Positions 37,533-47,221 of a DNA stretch of 64,000 nucleotides are shown one piece after another (position 1 is the first letter of the stretch; each line of letters opens with the position of its first letter). Made by a program: the position numbers and the translations under genes. Below the pieces are notes generated by a model. That model saw nothing but the letters and a program-made list of their open reading frames with translations, searched no databases and was not told where the DNA came from. This DNA is from Egibacteraceae bacterium (GTDB lineage: Bacteria > Actinomycetota > Nitriliruptoria > Euzebyales > Egibacteraceae), in the NCBI GenBank assembly GCA_030447925.1, contig JAUJNX010000001.1, positions 148,037 through 212,036 of the forward strand, given 5' to 3'.

Positions 37533-37975
37533 CACTCGTCCCGCTCGGCGACGCCCAGGGCGGCCTCGGTGCACCTGGCCAGCAGATGGCGCAGCTGGTC
37601 CTGCTCCGCGGGGTGCAGGGCGCGGGCCAGGGCGGCCTCGACCACCTCGACGCGCACGTCCGCCCGGTCCAGCGCCTGCTGACCCGCTGGCGTGACCGTG
37701 ATCTCCAAGACGTTGCCGTGCCGCGGGTGGGCGGTGCGGGTGACCAGCCCGCGGTCCACGAGACGGGCCAGCACGCTGCTCATCGTCTGGGCGGTGACCG
37801 CGCAGCGGCGGGCGAGCTCGGAGGCGGTGATGCCGGGGTCGCCGCTGAGCACGAGCAGGGCGTTGTACTGCGCGGTGGTGAGCCCCTCGACGCGGACCGC
37901 TCGTTCCTTGGCTGCCTGGCTGGCCTGCTCGGCCCGCTTGATGAACGACAGGAGCCGGTGCTGGTGGTCGCCCAT
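37532..37975 (-). CDS. MarR-family transcription regulator
   Basis: 147 aa. Winged HTH in the middle (LTTAQYNALLVLSGDPGITA; SELARRCAVTAQTMSSVLAR; LVDRGLVTRTAHPRHGNV). ATG 37975 is preferred because TACCGT lies six bases upstream. It is divergent from the secreted propeller gene with a gap of about 105 bp holding direct repeats, so that gene is a likely target. The stop codon overlaps the tRNA gene by one base. Confidence 0.92.
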   Translation of the reverse strand: MGDHQHRLLSFIKRAEQASQAAKERAVRVEGLTTAQYNALLVLSGDPGITASELARRCAVTAQTMSSVLARLVDRGLVTRTAHPRHGNVLEITVTPAGQQALDRADVRVEVVEAALARALHPAEQDQLRHLLARCTEAALGVAERDE

Positions 37976-37981
37976 CGGCAC

Positions 37982-37987
37982 ACGGTA
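37982..37987 (-). promoter_or_regulatory. -10 box, leaderless, of the MarR gene
   Basis: TACCGT on the minus strand, six bases before ATG 37975. Confidence 0.5.
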
Positions 37988-38016
37988 CCCGAACCGCTAC
38001 ATCTCGTTCGGCTTCG

Positions 38017-38036
38017 TAGCTGACTTCGATAGCTGA
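38017..38036. promoter_or_regulatory. Direct repeats between marR and the propeller gene
   Basis: TAGCTGA occurs at 38017-38023 and 38030-38036, 13 bases apart, between the divergent genes. Candidate MarR binding region. Confidence 0.35.
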
Positions 38037-38080
38037 TACGCTTATGGCTCCTTACTCGCCATGTCTCCGAGGAGCTGCTC

Positions 38081-39058
38081 ATGCGTGGACGTCACCTGGT
38101 CACCCGGCGCGCGCTGGTCGCACCACTCGCCGCCGTCCTGCTGCTCGCCATCCCCGACCCCGCCGGCGCCTCGTCCTGGCGCGACCGCGGTGAGACCGGC
38201 TACGTGATCGAGGGGGAGCAGGTGTTCCCCGAGGGCGTCGCCGCCGACCGGCGGTACGTCTACGCGACCAGCAAGGCCGATGGCACGGTGTACCGCGGGC
38301 GGGCGCGCGAGTCGGTGCTGCGGCCGTTCCTGCCCGCGGGTCAGGACGGTCGCACGACGGCGACGGGGATCAAGAGCACCGGCTCGCGGCTCGTGGTCGC
38401 GGGCGCGGAGACCGGCCGCACCTACGTGTACGACGCCCGCGACGGTGCGCTGGTGGCGGTCTACACCGTCCCCGACCCCGAGCAGCCCACCTTCGTCAAC
38501 GATGCGGTCGTCGCCCGCAACGGGGACGTGTACGTGACCGACTCGCTGCGCCCGGTGATCTACCGCATCCCCGCCGCGGAGGTGCAGGCACCCGCGACCG
38601 GCACCATGCGGACCCTCCAGCCGGCCATCGCCCTGCCGGCGGACAGCTACGGCGAGGGGTTCAACGCCAACGGCATCGTCGCCACCCGCGATGGGGACGC
38701 GCTGCTGGTGGTCTACAGCAACAGCGGGGCCCTCTACCGGGTCGACCTGGCCACCGGCGCCACCCGCCAGGTCGACCTCGACCGGCCGCTGGTCAACGGC
38801 GACGGCCTCGAGCTGCGCGGCCGCACCCTCTACGCGGCGCGCAACTTCGACAACCTCGTCAGCACCGTGCGCCTGTCACGCGACCAGACCCGCGGCCTCA
38901 CGGTCGACGAGCGCACCTACCCCGGGGCCGACACCCCGACGACCCTGGCCCTGCGACGTGGCGAGCTCCTCGTCGTCAACTCCCAGTTCGACACCTTCTT
39001 CGGCGGCGCGCCCCAGACCAGCCCCACCTTCACCATCAGCACCGTCCCGCTGCGCTGA
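38081..39058 (+). CDS. Secreted SMP-30/gluconolactonase-like propeller protein
   Basis: 325 aa. Signal peptide (about 1-30, ending AGASS), then repeated propeller blades (FPEGVAADRRYVYATSKADG; TFVNDAVVARNGDVYVTDSL; EGFNANGIVATRDGDALLVV) of the SMP-30 type. Catalytic activity is unknown; relatives bind Ca2+ and hydrolyse lactones or act as scaffolds. GAGGAG about six bases before ATG. Divergent from the MarR gene, which may control it. A short hairpin follows at 39127. Confidence 0.75.
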   Translation: MRGRHLVTRRALVAPLAAVLLLAIPDPAGASSWRDRGETGYVIEGEQVFPEGVAADRRYVYATSKADGTVYRGRARESVLRPFLPAGQDGRTTATGIKSTGSRLVVAGAETGRTYVYDARDGALVAVYTVPDPEQPTFVNDAVVARNGDVYVTDSLRPVIYRIPAAEVQAPATGTMRTLQPAIALPADSYGEGFNANGIVATRDGDALLVVYSNSGALYRVDLATGATRQVDLDRPLVNGDGLELRGRTLYAARNFDNLVSTVRLSRDQTRGLTVDERTYPGADTPTTLALRRGELLVVNSQFDTFFGGAPQTSPTFTISTVPLR

Positions 39059-39126
39059 CCCGCCCGTGCCGGTCCCCTCCCACCCAGGCGGGACCCGCCC
39101 CACCCCCCACACCGGGCGCCCCCGAC

Positions 39127-39143
39127 GGGGGTACCATACCCCC
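39127..39143 (+). terminator. Small hairpin after the propeller gene
   Basis: GGGGGTA-N3-TACCCCC. A C-run (39145-39153) follows. The rest of 39059-39242 shows nothing else. Confidence 0.4.
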
Positions 39144-39242
39144 ACCCCCCCCCTAACCAAACCCCGCAACCGTCCGGTTCGGCGAACACTGGCTCGTCGA
39201 CCCGGTGCACGCCGCAGCACACCACACGCGGCGGGTCAGGGC

Positions 39243-40033
39243 TCACCCCGTGTCCGTGGCGCCGTTGGTCGCCCGGGTGCCGTCGATCTCCACGATCGTG
39301 CGGGTGAACGCGTGCGTGCCGTCCGGGCGCTCCTGGGACTCGACGCCGACGAGGTCGAGCTCGCCGTCGTCGTCGGCGTCGACGCAGCCCACGACGCTGC
39401 GGCGCGACAGGTCGCCCTCGACGATCGCGAACTGGTAGTGCCGGCCCTCGACGTTGGTGAGGAACACCGGGGCGCAGTCGTGGAACACCGCCACGCTGAC
39501 GACCTCGCTGCTGGAGACCCCGCCGGGGCCCGCGGTCGTGTGCCGGACGAAGATCTCGGCGCGGCCGTCCCCGTCGGCGTCGGCCACCCCGCCAGGCGGT
39601 CCTCCCATGGGCGGCGCGTGCCGAACTCCAGCTGGGTGACCGTGCCCGCGGCGGTCCGCACCGCGATCCGCGGGGGCTGGTCCCCGGGTCCGCCGCCGTC
39701 CACCCAGACCTCGTCGGGTTCGCCGTCGCCGTCGACGTCCCCGGTCAGCGGTCCCTGGAAGTCGTCGGGGAAGCCCGCGACCTCGCCGCCCGGCGGGCAT
39801 GCCGGCGCCGTCGCCGCGGGCGCCTCCGTCGGGTCCGGCGACGCCGGCGCGGGCGCGGCCGCGGGCGTGGGGGCGGTGGACGCCGGCGCGGCGGGGATCA
39901 CCGGCGAGGGGGTCGCCGCGGGGGAGGCCGGCGCGGGCGCGCCCGCGGTTCCCCCGCCCTCGCCCCCGCCCGCGCAGCCGGTGGCCAGCACCCCGGCCGC
40001 CAGCAGCGCGACCAATCTCCTGCACATCCGCAT
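39243..40033 (-). CDS. Lipoprotein with FG-GAP/Ca-binding repeats; needs one frameshift
   Basis: From ATG 40033: signal with lipobox LATGC, an Ala/Pro linker, then GDVDGDGEPDEVWVDGGG. Near 39590 the frame must change. The new frame continues with VADADGDGRAEIFVRH and VDADDDGELDLVGVES to the stop at 39243. The DxDxDG loops are EF-hand-like calcium sites as in FG-GAP propellers. Probably an exported, membrane-anchored binding protein. The shift is in GC-rich sequence and is probably an indel error. Confidence 0.65.
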
Positions 40034-40163
40034 GTCCGCTCCCGACCTCGCCGGCACGGCCCGCCCGCGCCGCCCCACAGACGCGCGACCCCGCCGGGAC
40101 GGTTGCACGGGCGGCGGCGTGGACGCCCGCTGCGGCCGGGGCGGATGGGTTACCGTCCGCGCA

Positions 40164-40190
40164 GTGGGAGCGACCGGGGTGGCGGGGTGA
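40164..40190 (+). CDS. Possible 8-codon leader peptide of the aldo/keto reductase
   Basis: TACCGT (40151-40156) stands seven bases before GTG 40164. This opens an 8-codon frame (VGATGVAG) whose TGA overlaps the reductase GTG in a GTGA. A leaderless mini-gene would thus couple translation of the reductase, which has no clear ribosome site of its own. Confidence 0.35.
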   Translation: MGATGVAG

Positions 40191-41163
40191 CGGCGGCGTT
40201 CGGGCTGGGGCTCGCGGCGCTCGCGCGGCCCGGGTACCTCAACGTGGGGCACGGGCGGGACCTGGGCGGCGACACCGGGGTCGACGCGCTGCGCGACCGG
40301 GCGCACGAGGTCCTCGACGCCGCCTTCGCCGCCGGGGTGCGCTGGTTCGACGCCGCGCGGTCCTACGGCCGGGCCGAGGAGTTCCTGGCCGGGTGGCTGG
40401 CCCGCCGCGGGCTCGCCCCGGGGGCCGTGACCGTGAGCTCGAAGTGGGGCTACACCTACACCGCCGGCTGGCGGGCGCAGGCCGACCAGCACGAGGTCAA
40501 GGACCACGGCGTCGCCACTCTGCGCCGCCAGTGGGCCGAGACGCGCGGGCTGCTCGGCGATCACCTGTCGCTGTACCAGATCCACTCCGCCACCCAGGAG
40601 ACCGGCGTGCTGCGCGACCCGGCGGTCCTGGCCGAGCTGCACGGCCTGGGGGTGCGCGTGGGCCTCAGCGTCAGCGGGCCCGGCCAGGCGGCCACCATCC
40701 GCGAGGCGCTGGCGGCGCAGGTCGACGGGCGCAACCCGTTCTCCGCGGTGCAGGCCACCTGGAACCTGCTGGAGCCGTCGGCGGGTCCCGCCCTGGCCGA
40801 GGCCGCCGACCGCGGCTGGAGCGTGCAGGTGAAGGAGGCCGTGGCCAACGGGCGGCTCACCCCGGCGGTGCGGACCAGCTGGACCCGGCGGTCCGCACCC
40901 GCCTGGAGCGGGCGGCGGCGGACCGCGGCGTCACCCTGGACGCGCTGGCCCTGGCGGCCGCCGCGGCCCAGCCCTGGGCCGCGATCGTGCTGTCGGGCGC
41001 GGTCACCACGGCACAGCTGGCGAGCAACCTCGCCGCCCGCTCCCTGGCCCTGAACCCCGACGAGGCCGCCGCCCTCCTCGCCCCCGAGCCCCCCGCCGCC
41101 TACTGGTCCACCCGCTCCGCCCTCCCTGGACCTAGAGCGTGTCTGACGGATGGTGGCGGGTGA
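40187..41163 (+). CDS. Aldo/keto reductase; one frameshift, 3' end hit by an IS
   Basis: GTG 40187. The catalytic tetrad can be traced: Asp and Tyr in WFDAARSYGRAEEF, Lys in VSSKWGY and His in YQIHS. Near 40865-40890 the frame must change; the other frame then continues TRLERAAADRGVTLDALALA and GAVTTAQLASNLAARSLALN, the normal end of the fold. The IS element begins at 41136, within or just after the last codons, and the reading now ends inside it. The enzyme would reduce aldehydes or ketones with NADPH; the substrate is unknown. Confidence 0.72.
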
Positions 41164-42150
41164 GGTCGCGGGTCCAGATGCGCATGGAGGCGACGTCGAT
41201 GGTGCCTTCGAAGACGTACAGGCGTTTGTCGGTGCGCATCGCGACCGCCCGGTAGGCCTTGATCTTGTTGACGCACCGCTCGGTGCTGTTGCGCTGCTTG
41301 TAGACCTGGGCGTCAAAGACGGGAGGGCGGCCGCCGGTGCTGCCGCGGCGGCGCCGGTTGGCCTGCTGGTCGGCCGGTTCGGGGATCACCGCCCGGACGC
41401 GCCGGCGGCGCAGCTGGGCGCGTAGCGCCCGGTTGGAGTAGGCCTTGTCGCCCAGCAGCCGGCCCGGCCGGGTCCGCGGGCGGCCCGCCCTGGCCGGCGG
41501 ACCTTGAGCCGGTCCAGCAGCGGCCCGGCGGCCAGCGCGTCGCCGCGCTGGCCGGCGGTGGTGACCCTGGCCAGCGGCCTGGCGCGGGCGTCGGCCAGCA
41601 GATGGATCTTGGTGCTCAGCCCGCCGCGGGACCGCCCGATCCCCTCCCGATCCGCCCGCCGCCGCGACCGGCGGTCACCAACGTCACCGTCAGTGCGGTC
41701 AGGCGGCGGATCGTTGTGATTCGGTAGCGCCCCCTGTGGGACCGGAGGGTCCCGCCACACCCTCCAGCACGCCGACCAGCCGGGCGGCGGGCACGTCGGC
41801 GGGCGGGGCGTGGCGGGCGCCGGCGGCGTGCTGATGCGCCCGCACCACCGTCGAGTCGATCCCCACCGTCCACTCGCCCTCCCCGGCGTCACAGCCGACC
41901 CGCAGCCCGTCCAGCACCCGCTCCCACGTCCCGTCGCCAGACCAGCGGCGATGCCGCTCATACACCGTCTGCCACGGCCCATACCCAGGCGGCAAGTCCC
42001 GCCACGGACACCCCGTCCGGGCCCGCCACACCACCCCGTTGACCACCTGCCGGTGATCCCGCCACCGGCCCCCCGCCGCGGCGTGGCATCCGGCAGCAAC
42101 GGCTCGATCACCGCCCACTCCGCATCCGAAAGATCATGACGACTCTGCAT
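41132..42150 (-). pseudogene. IS5-family DDE transposase, several frame changes
   Basis: ATG 42150 opens MQSRHDLSDAEWAVIEPLLP, the usual N-terminal domain. A frame change near the C-run at about 42070 leads to VVNGVVWRARTGCPWRDLPP and VGIDSTVVRAHQHAAGA (first Asp). Another change leads to GGLSTKIHLLADARARPLA and a later one to RNSTERCVNKIKAYRAVAMR (Glu region). One change between the two halves may be the programmed frameshift of this family; the others suggest decay or read errors. The last codon, TAG, is supplied by the CTAG target duplication. Confidence 0.75.
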
Positions 42151-42209
42151 GCCGCCGGTCTACCGGCCCGCACCCCCAAACCCGCGCAACCACCTTCGTC
42201 AGACACGCC
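41136..42209. mobile_element. IS5-family insertion sequence
   Basis: 1074 bp. The ends are imperfect inverted repeats of about 21 bp: AGCGTGTCTGACGGATGGTGG on the left and GGCGTGTCTGACGAAGGTGG on the right. It is flanked by CTAG on both sides (41132-41135 and 42210-42213), a 4-bp target duplication of the YTAR kind used by IS5 elements. The uninterrupted CTAG suggests recent insertion. It carries one transposase gene on the minus strand. Confidence 0.9.
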
Positions 42210-42228
42210 CTAGCCCCGGGAACGCGGA

Positions 42229-42257
42229 GCGGCCCGCCCCGGACCGGGGCGGGCCGC
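42229..42257. terminator. Hairpin between the IS and the LVIVD gene
   Basis: 12-bp perfect stem (42229-42240 with 42246-42257) and a five-base loop. It lies downstream of the minus-strand LVIVD gene and probably also ended the reductase transcript before the IS arrived. Confidence 0.6.
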
Positions 42258-42275
42258 CGTCGTGATCGGTGGCGC

Positions 42276-43883
42276 CTAGCGCAGGGGCTCCTGCGTCTGG
42301 GCGTTCAGGTAGGGCTGGTCCTGGGCGCGCAGGGTCAGCAGGCTGCGGAAGTTCACGACGTCGAGGCCGCGCTGGATCTCGTTGGAGAAGATCTTCCCGC
42401 GGTACCAGTACGACGACCAGGCGCCGCCCAGGATCGGGTCGCCGGCCTCGTCCAGGCCCAGCGAGCCGCGGTCGAACCAGCCCAGCTCGCGCGGGTTGGC
42501 GGCGTCGGTGAAGTCCATGATCGAGATGCCGCCCTGGTACCAGGCCTGGACCATGACGTCACGGCCGGGCACCGGGATCAGGCTGCCGTTGTGGGCGACG
42601 CAGTTCTCCTCGTTGGACTGCGTGCGCGGGATCTTGTAGTAGCTGCGGAACTCCGGCGCCGTCGGGTCGCTGATGTCGTAGATCGCGTTGGCGCCGCGCT
42701 CCGGCCCGACGCTGGGGTTGCAGGTGGGGCCGCCACCGCCGAGCAGCTCGTCGGTGAACACGACCTTCGTGCCGTCGTTGGAGAACGTCGCGGAGTGCCA
42801 GAAGGCGAAGTTCGGGTCGGTGACGCTGGACAGCACGACCGGGTTCACCGGGTCGGAGATGTCCATGATCACGCCCTCGCCCATGCACGCGCCGGCCGCG
42901 AGGTCCAGCGCCTGGTAGACGGTGATGTCGTGGCACCCGCTGGTGGCGGAGGTGTAGAAGGGCACGCCCGGCAGCTCGCCGTCGGGTGAGGGGGTCGGCG
43001 GCACGCCGGGGAAGCCGCCGTCGGGGAACAGCACCGGCTCGCCGACCACCGCGGCGGACGCCGGGTCGTCCAGGGGGATCTCCACCACGGAGATCTTGTC
43101 GTGCGGGGGCTGGCAGTCCGGGAACTCCGCGCGCGGCCCGTAGGACTGCACGTAGACCAGGACGCGGTCCTCCTCGGGCAGGAGCGTGTGGGTGTGCGAC
43201 CCGCAGTCGGTCTCGACGGTCGCGACCAGCCGCGGTGCGGCCGGGTCGGACCAGTCGAAGACGCGGATGCCCTCCCACGAGGCCGGGTCCTGCGCCGTCT
43301 GAGGGACGTTGCCCTCGCAGGCGGCGGTGTTCCGCGACGAGTCCGTCGAGGTGACGATGAGGTTCTCCCACACCGACACGTCGTTCTGGGACCCCGGGCA
43401 GACGACCTGGCTGACGATCTGCGGCGCCCGCGGGTCGCGGATGTCGGTGATCTGGACGCCCTCGTAGTTGCCCTGGATCGCGTAGTCGCCCCAGAAGGCG
43501 ATGTCGCTGTTGAAGGCGGTCAGGCTCTCGAACGGGCCGCTCTTCGGCACGTTGGCCAGGAGCCGGACGTTGCGGCTGCTGGCGCCGGACTCCGGCACCG
43601 CCGCGGCCTGGGTGTCGTCGAGCGCCGCGACCTGGTCGTCGGTCAGGCACTCGTCCTCGTCCTGGAGCGGCGCCACGGCCGACCCGGGGAACAGGCTGGA
43701 GAAGATGTTGGTGACCTCGACGGCCGTGGCGAAGAACCCGTCGCCCCACCAGCTCTCGGAGGTCGCACCCTTGTCGGTGCAGGCCTCGGGGTGGGCGGCT
43801 GCGGGGGTCGGCACGGCGAGGGTCAGCAGCAGGGCGAACGTCAGGGCAAGTGCGAGCCGCGATCTGGTGCGGGCAGGAGCCAC
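42276..43883 (-). CDS. Secreted LVIVD-repeat propeller protein
   Basis: 535 aa from GTG 43883. Signal peptide (about 1-27, ending PAAAH), then LVIVD-type propeller blades, each with a phrase such as GVQITDIRDPRAPQIVSQVV, IRVFDWSDPAAPRLVATVE, GVIMDISDPVNPVVLSSVTD and GISIMDFTDAANPRELGWFD. Many Cys residues allow disulfides. These are surface or secreted proteins of unknown binding partner. The start is placed at 43883 because the signal peptide follows directly; an upstream in-frame ATG at 43952 would add a charged leader of 23 residues. Confidence 0.8.
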   Translation of the reverse strand: MAPARTRSRLALALTFALLLTLAVPTPAAAHPEACTDKGATSESWWGDGFFATAVEVTNIFSSLFPGSAVAPLQDEDECLTDDQVAALDDTQAAAVPESGASSRNVRLLANVPKSGPFESLTAFNSDIAFWGDYAIQGNYEGVQITDIRDPRAPQIVSQVVCPGSQNDVSVWENLIVTSTDSSRNTAACEGNVPQTAQDPASWEGIRVFDWSDPAAPRLVATVETDCGSHTHTLLPEEDRVLVYVQSYGPRAEFPDCQPPHDKISVVEIPLDDPASAAVVGEPVLFPDGGFPGVPPTPSPDGELPGVPFYTSATSGCHDITVYQALDLAAGACMGEGVIMDISDPVNPVVLSSVTDPNFAFWHSATFSNDGTKVVFTDELLGGGGPTCNPSVGPERGANAIYDISDPTAPEFRSYYKIPRTQSNEENCVAHNGSLIPVPGRDVMVQAWYQGGISIMDFTDAANPRELGWFDRGSLGLDEAGDPILGGAWSSYWYRGKIFSNEIQRGLDVVNFRSLLTLRAQDQPYLNAQTQEPLR

Positions 43884-43992
43884 GGGCAGGCCTTCGTCTC
43901 GGGGACGCGACCCGTCGGAGGGTACGAACCGGCTGTCCGGATGGCCAGACATTTCTGCCTGGCCCGGGGAACTTCCCGGCCGTCCGCTGCAC

Positions 43993-43998
43993 TACCGT
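43993..43998 (+). promoter_or_regulatory. -10 box, leaderless, of the small membrane protein gene
   Basis: TACCGT six bases before ATG 44005. Confidence 0.55.
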
Positions 43999-44004
43999 GT
44001 GGCC

Positions 44005-44376
44005 ATGGTGGCCAAGATCGCGGGCGGCGCACTGTCCCTGCTGGGGGTGGCCCTGGTGGTGCTCGCACTGATCGGGCTGGCGTCGATCCAGCTCGTCCTG
44101 ACCACCTCCGGGGCGGTCATCGTGCTCCTGGCCGGGCTGACCTGCGCCGTGCTCGGCGTGCTCGTCTGGCGGCGGTCGCGCCTGGCCACGCTCGTGGCGC
44201 TCCTGCTGCTGGTGACCCTGGCGGTGCTCCAGGCCACCGCGCTGCTGGCGTCGCCGCTGCGCGAGGCGGCCGACGTCTGGCGCCTGGCCCTGACCACCGC
44301 GCTGGCGGTGCTGCTCGCCCTCGCGGCCCGGGCCCTCCCGGCCCGCACGACGACCCGCCCGGGATCGGCGCGCTGA
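44005..44376 (+). CDS. Small integral membrane protein, four helices
   Basis: 123 aa, almost entirely hydrophobic, with four membrane segments (about 5-27, 31-54, 58-80, 90-112) and an Arg-rich end. No family recognised. Leaderless start. Confidence 0.65.
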   Translation: MVAKIAGGALSLLGVALVVLALIGLASIQLVLTTSGAVIVLLAGLTCAVLGVLVWRRSRLATLVALLLLVTLAVLQATALLASPLREAADVWRLALTTALAVLLALAARALPARTTTRPGSAR

Positions 44377-44434
44377 GGCCGAGGTCCCGGGGGCGCCGCG
44401 GCGCCCGGCGGGCCGGGCTCCGCGCGGGCCGGGG

Positions 44435-45519
44435 TCAGGGCACGGGCTGGGGCTCGCGGTCCTGGTCGGCGGGCGGCGCGGCGGCGGGCGGGGCGGGGGG
44501 CGCCGGCCGGGCGGGCCGGTGGGGCCGCAGCGCCCGCCAGGCCAGCCAGCCCGCCCCCGCGAGGGCCAGGATCGGCAGCAGGAACGACGCGGTCACCAGG
44601 ATCGCGGCGACGACCGACAGGAACGCGTCCCCGGCGGACCGCCAGGCGCGTGACAGCCGCGGCTCCTGCGCCGGGTCGGCCGGCTCGACGGGCGTGACCA
44701 CGGCGTCAGGCTCCGCCAGCTCGACGGTCAGGGTGGAGAAGGCGGTGCGGTCGTCGAGGAAGGCGATGCGCCCGCGCACCTGCTCGAGCGACGCGGTGAT
44801 GCCGTCGAGCTGCTGGCGCAGCGCGATCGCGTCGGGGATGGCCTCGGCGCGCTCGAGCAGCTCCAGGTAGAAGCGCTCCTGGGCCTCCAGGTTGCGCTGG
44901 CGCGACTGCAGGTCGACGAACTCGGCCGACACGTCCTGCGCGGTGATCTCCCGCGAGCGGACCTCCCCGACGGCGGCGATGCCCAGGAGCAGGTCCTCGT
45001 AGCGCTCGGCGGGGACGCGGACGGTGACGGTGCCCGACGCGGCGCCCCCGTCGCGCGCCGTCGTGGTCGACGACACCACGGTGCCGCCCTCGCGGCGGGC
45101 CGCCTCCACCACCCGCGCGTAGGCCTGGTCGAACCCGCCGGCCTCCACGGCCAGGCTGATGGTGCCCTCGCGGATGACGCGCTCGTTGGTGGTCACCGGC
45201 GGCGGGAGCGGCTGGGCGCCGGGCGCTTGCGCCACCACCGCGGCGTCGGACCCCCGGCCTCGCCGCCCGCGGCCTCGCCCGCGCCGGCGGCCCCGGCACC
45301 GTCCTCGCCCGTCGCCGCGGCGCCGTCCTGGGCGGCGTCCCCGGCCGCGGCCTCGAGGGCGTACTCGGCACCCTCGCCCTCGACCGCGGCCTCCTCGGCC
45401 TCCGGCGCCGCCACCGGCGCCGCCTCCTCGCCCGCGCTCGACGTCTGCCCCCCGCCGCCGGCGCAGCCGCCCGCGACCACCAGCGCGGCCAGCGCCGCCG
45501 CCCACCACCGTCGTGCCAT
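44435..45519 (-). CDS. DUF4349 lipoprotein; needs one frameshift
   Basis: ATG 45519 opens a lipoprotein signal (lipobox VVAGGC) and an acidic Ala/Glu/Gly linker. Near the C-run at about 45250 the frame must change. The rest is a DUF4349 protein: ERVIREGTISLAVEAGGFDQ, GTVTVRVPAERYEDLL, a coiled coil (QSRQRNLEAQERFYLELLER), and a C-terminal membrane helix (about 44545-44620) with a Pro-rich tail ending at 44435. DUF4349 proteins are envelope proteins of unknown role. The shift is probably a sequencing indel. Confidence 0.78.
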
Positions 45520-45640
45520 GTCCTGAGCCCCTGGTCCCGTCGCCGCCGGTCGCGGCCGTGCGGGGGTGGGACGCCGTTGCGGCCGCGGGAGTTCCCGCTA
45601 GCGTGCGATGGGCACCGCAGCCGATGCAGGAGGAACCGCC

Positions 45641-46195
45641 GTGGGCCGCGTCCTGGACCAGATCCCCGACGACCTGGCGCGCTGGTTCGAGGCGCAGCCC
45701 GTCTTCTTCGTCGCGACCGCCCCCGCCGACCCCGACACCCACGTGAACGTGTCGCCGCGGGGGCTGGACAGCTTCCGGGTGCTCGACCCGCTGCGGGTGG
45801 CGTGGCTGGACCTGACCGGCAGCGGGGTGGAGACCATCGCCCACCTGCGCGCCGACGGGCGCATCACGCTCATGTTCTGCGCGTTCACCGGGCCGCCCCA
45901 GATCGTGCGCCTGCACGGCCGCGGCACGGTCCACGAGCTGGACACCCCCGGCTGGCACGAGCTGTCGGGCCGGTTCCCCGACCTGCCCGGCGCCCGCGCG
46001 GTCATCGACGTCGCCGTCCACCGGGTCGCGACCTCGTGCGGGTACGCCGTCCCGCGCATGGACCTGGTCGGCCCCCGCGACACCCTGCTGCGCTCGGCCG
46101 AGCGCAAGGGCCCCGCGACGCTCGTGCGCTACCGCGAGGAGCGCAACGCCGTGAGCATCGACGGCCTGCCCGGCTACCAGGGCGCGCACGCCTGA
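45641..46195 (+). CDS. Pyridoxamine 5'-phosphate oxidase-family (PPOX) flavoprotein
   Basis: 184 aa. Split-barrel FMN-binding blocks FVATAPADPDTHVNVSPRG, WLDLTGSGVETIAHLRADGR and ITLMFCAFTGPPQIVRLHGR. Such proteins reduce or oxidise F420, heme or other cofactors; the role here is unknown. GTG 45641 is chosen over the upstream ATG because AGGAGG stands seven bases before it. Confidence 0.85.
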   Translation: MGRVLDQIPDDLARWFEAQPVFFVATAPADPDTHVNVSPRGLDSFRVLDPLRVAWLDLTGSGVETIAHLRADGRITLMFCAFTGPPQIVRLHGRGTVHELDTPGWHELSGRFPDLPGARAVIDVAVHRVATSCGYAVPRMDLVGPRDTLLRSAERKGPATLVRYREERNAVSIDGLPGYQGAHA

Positions 46196-46288
46196 AGGAT
46201 CGACCGGCGCCGGCCGGCAGCCGGAGGGGTACAGACGGCCACCCCCGGGAGGGACGACGATGCCGCCAGGAGGCGCGAGGGTCAGGGG

Positions 46289-47221
46289 ATGACGACCACC
46301 GACCCACGCGGGCAGGCCGCGCTCGCCCCGTCGCTCGCCGCCCTGCCGGCCGCCCGCGAGGAGCTGGAGCCGCTGCTCGCGCGCATGCTCGACCTGGCCG
46401 AGCGCGATCACCACAACCAGCAGGGCGGCGACCTGTCGGCGTTCCGCAACGAGCGCTCGCTGGTGCGCAACCTGGCGAACTACGTCGCCGCCGCGTCCCT
46501 GGCGGACACCGTCGCCCCAGCCGGGCCGGTCGTGGACTTCGGCAGCGGGACCGGGCTCCTCGGCGGCTGGCTGGCGGCGCGGACCGGGCGGCCCATCACC
46601 CTGGTCGACGCCGACCAGCGCCTGCTCGACCTCGCCCGGCGCCTGCTGCCCGGGGTGGCGACGCACACGTCGCTGGAGGCGGTGGCCCCGGGATCGGTGG
46701 CGCTGCTCACGGCCATGGAGGTCATCGAGCACATCCCGCCCGCCGAGCAGCGCCCCGTGATGTCGCTGCTGCTGTCCCGGCTGGCCCCCGGCGGCGTGCT
46801 CGTGCTGTCGACCCCCGACGAGCGCGGCTACCTGGGCGGGGCGTCGCGCTACGGCCCGCACGTGGGCGTGCTGACCGCGGAGGAGCTGACCGACCTGCTG
46901 CCCACCGGCGGCGGGTGGCGGTGCGCCGTCTGGCGCCTGGAGAGCCCGCTGCACACGCTGTCGCCGGTGTCGCGGGTCCTCGGCCCGGTGGGCAACGGGA
47001 CCTGGGCGGCGCTGGAGCGCCGCGCCCCCGCCCTGGCCGGCGCGATCGCCGCCCGGGCCGCGGAGGCCAGCCGGAAGCGCCCACGGCAGCCGCTGCCTGC
47101 CGACCACCTGCGCGTGCGCGCCGTCCCCGCAGCCCGCAGCACCGGCGACGGCATGCTCGGCGTCGCGGTCCGCCCGACGCAGGCCGACGCCGGCGACCCC
47201 GCCCCGGCCGCGGGCGCCTAG
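46289..47221 (+). CDS. SAM-dependent methyltransferase (class I)
   Basis: 310 aa. Motif I VVDFGSGTGLLGGWLAAR (about 85-102), ITLVDADQRLLDLARRL and AMEVIEHIPPAEQRPV fit the class I fold. N-terminal FRNERSLVRNLANYVAA resembles methyltransferases of unknown substrate. The stop overlaps the dnaB stop tail to tail by four bases. Confidence 0.82.
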   Translation: MTTTDPRGQAALAPSLAALPAAREELEPLLARMLDLAERDHHNQQGGDLSAFRNERSLVRNLANYVAAASLADTVAPAGPVVDFGSGTGLLGGWLAARTGRPITLVDADQRLLDLARRLLPGVATHTSLEAVAPGSVALLTAMEVIEHIPPAEQRPVMSLLLSRLAPGGVLVLSTPDERGYLGGASRYGPHVGVLTAEELTDLLPTGGGWRCAVWRLESPLHTLSPVSRVLGPVGNGTWAALERRAPALAGAIAARAAEASRKRPRQPLPADHLRVRAVPAARSTGDGMLGVAVRPTQADAGDPAPAAGA

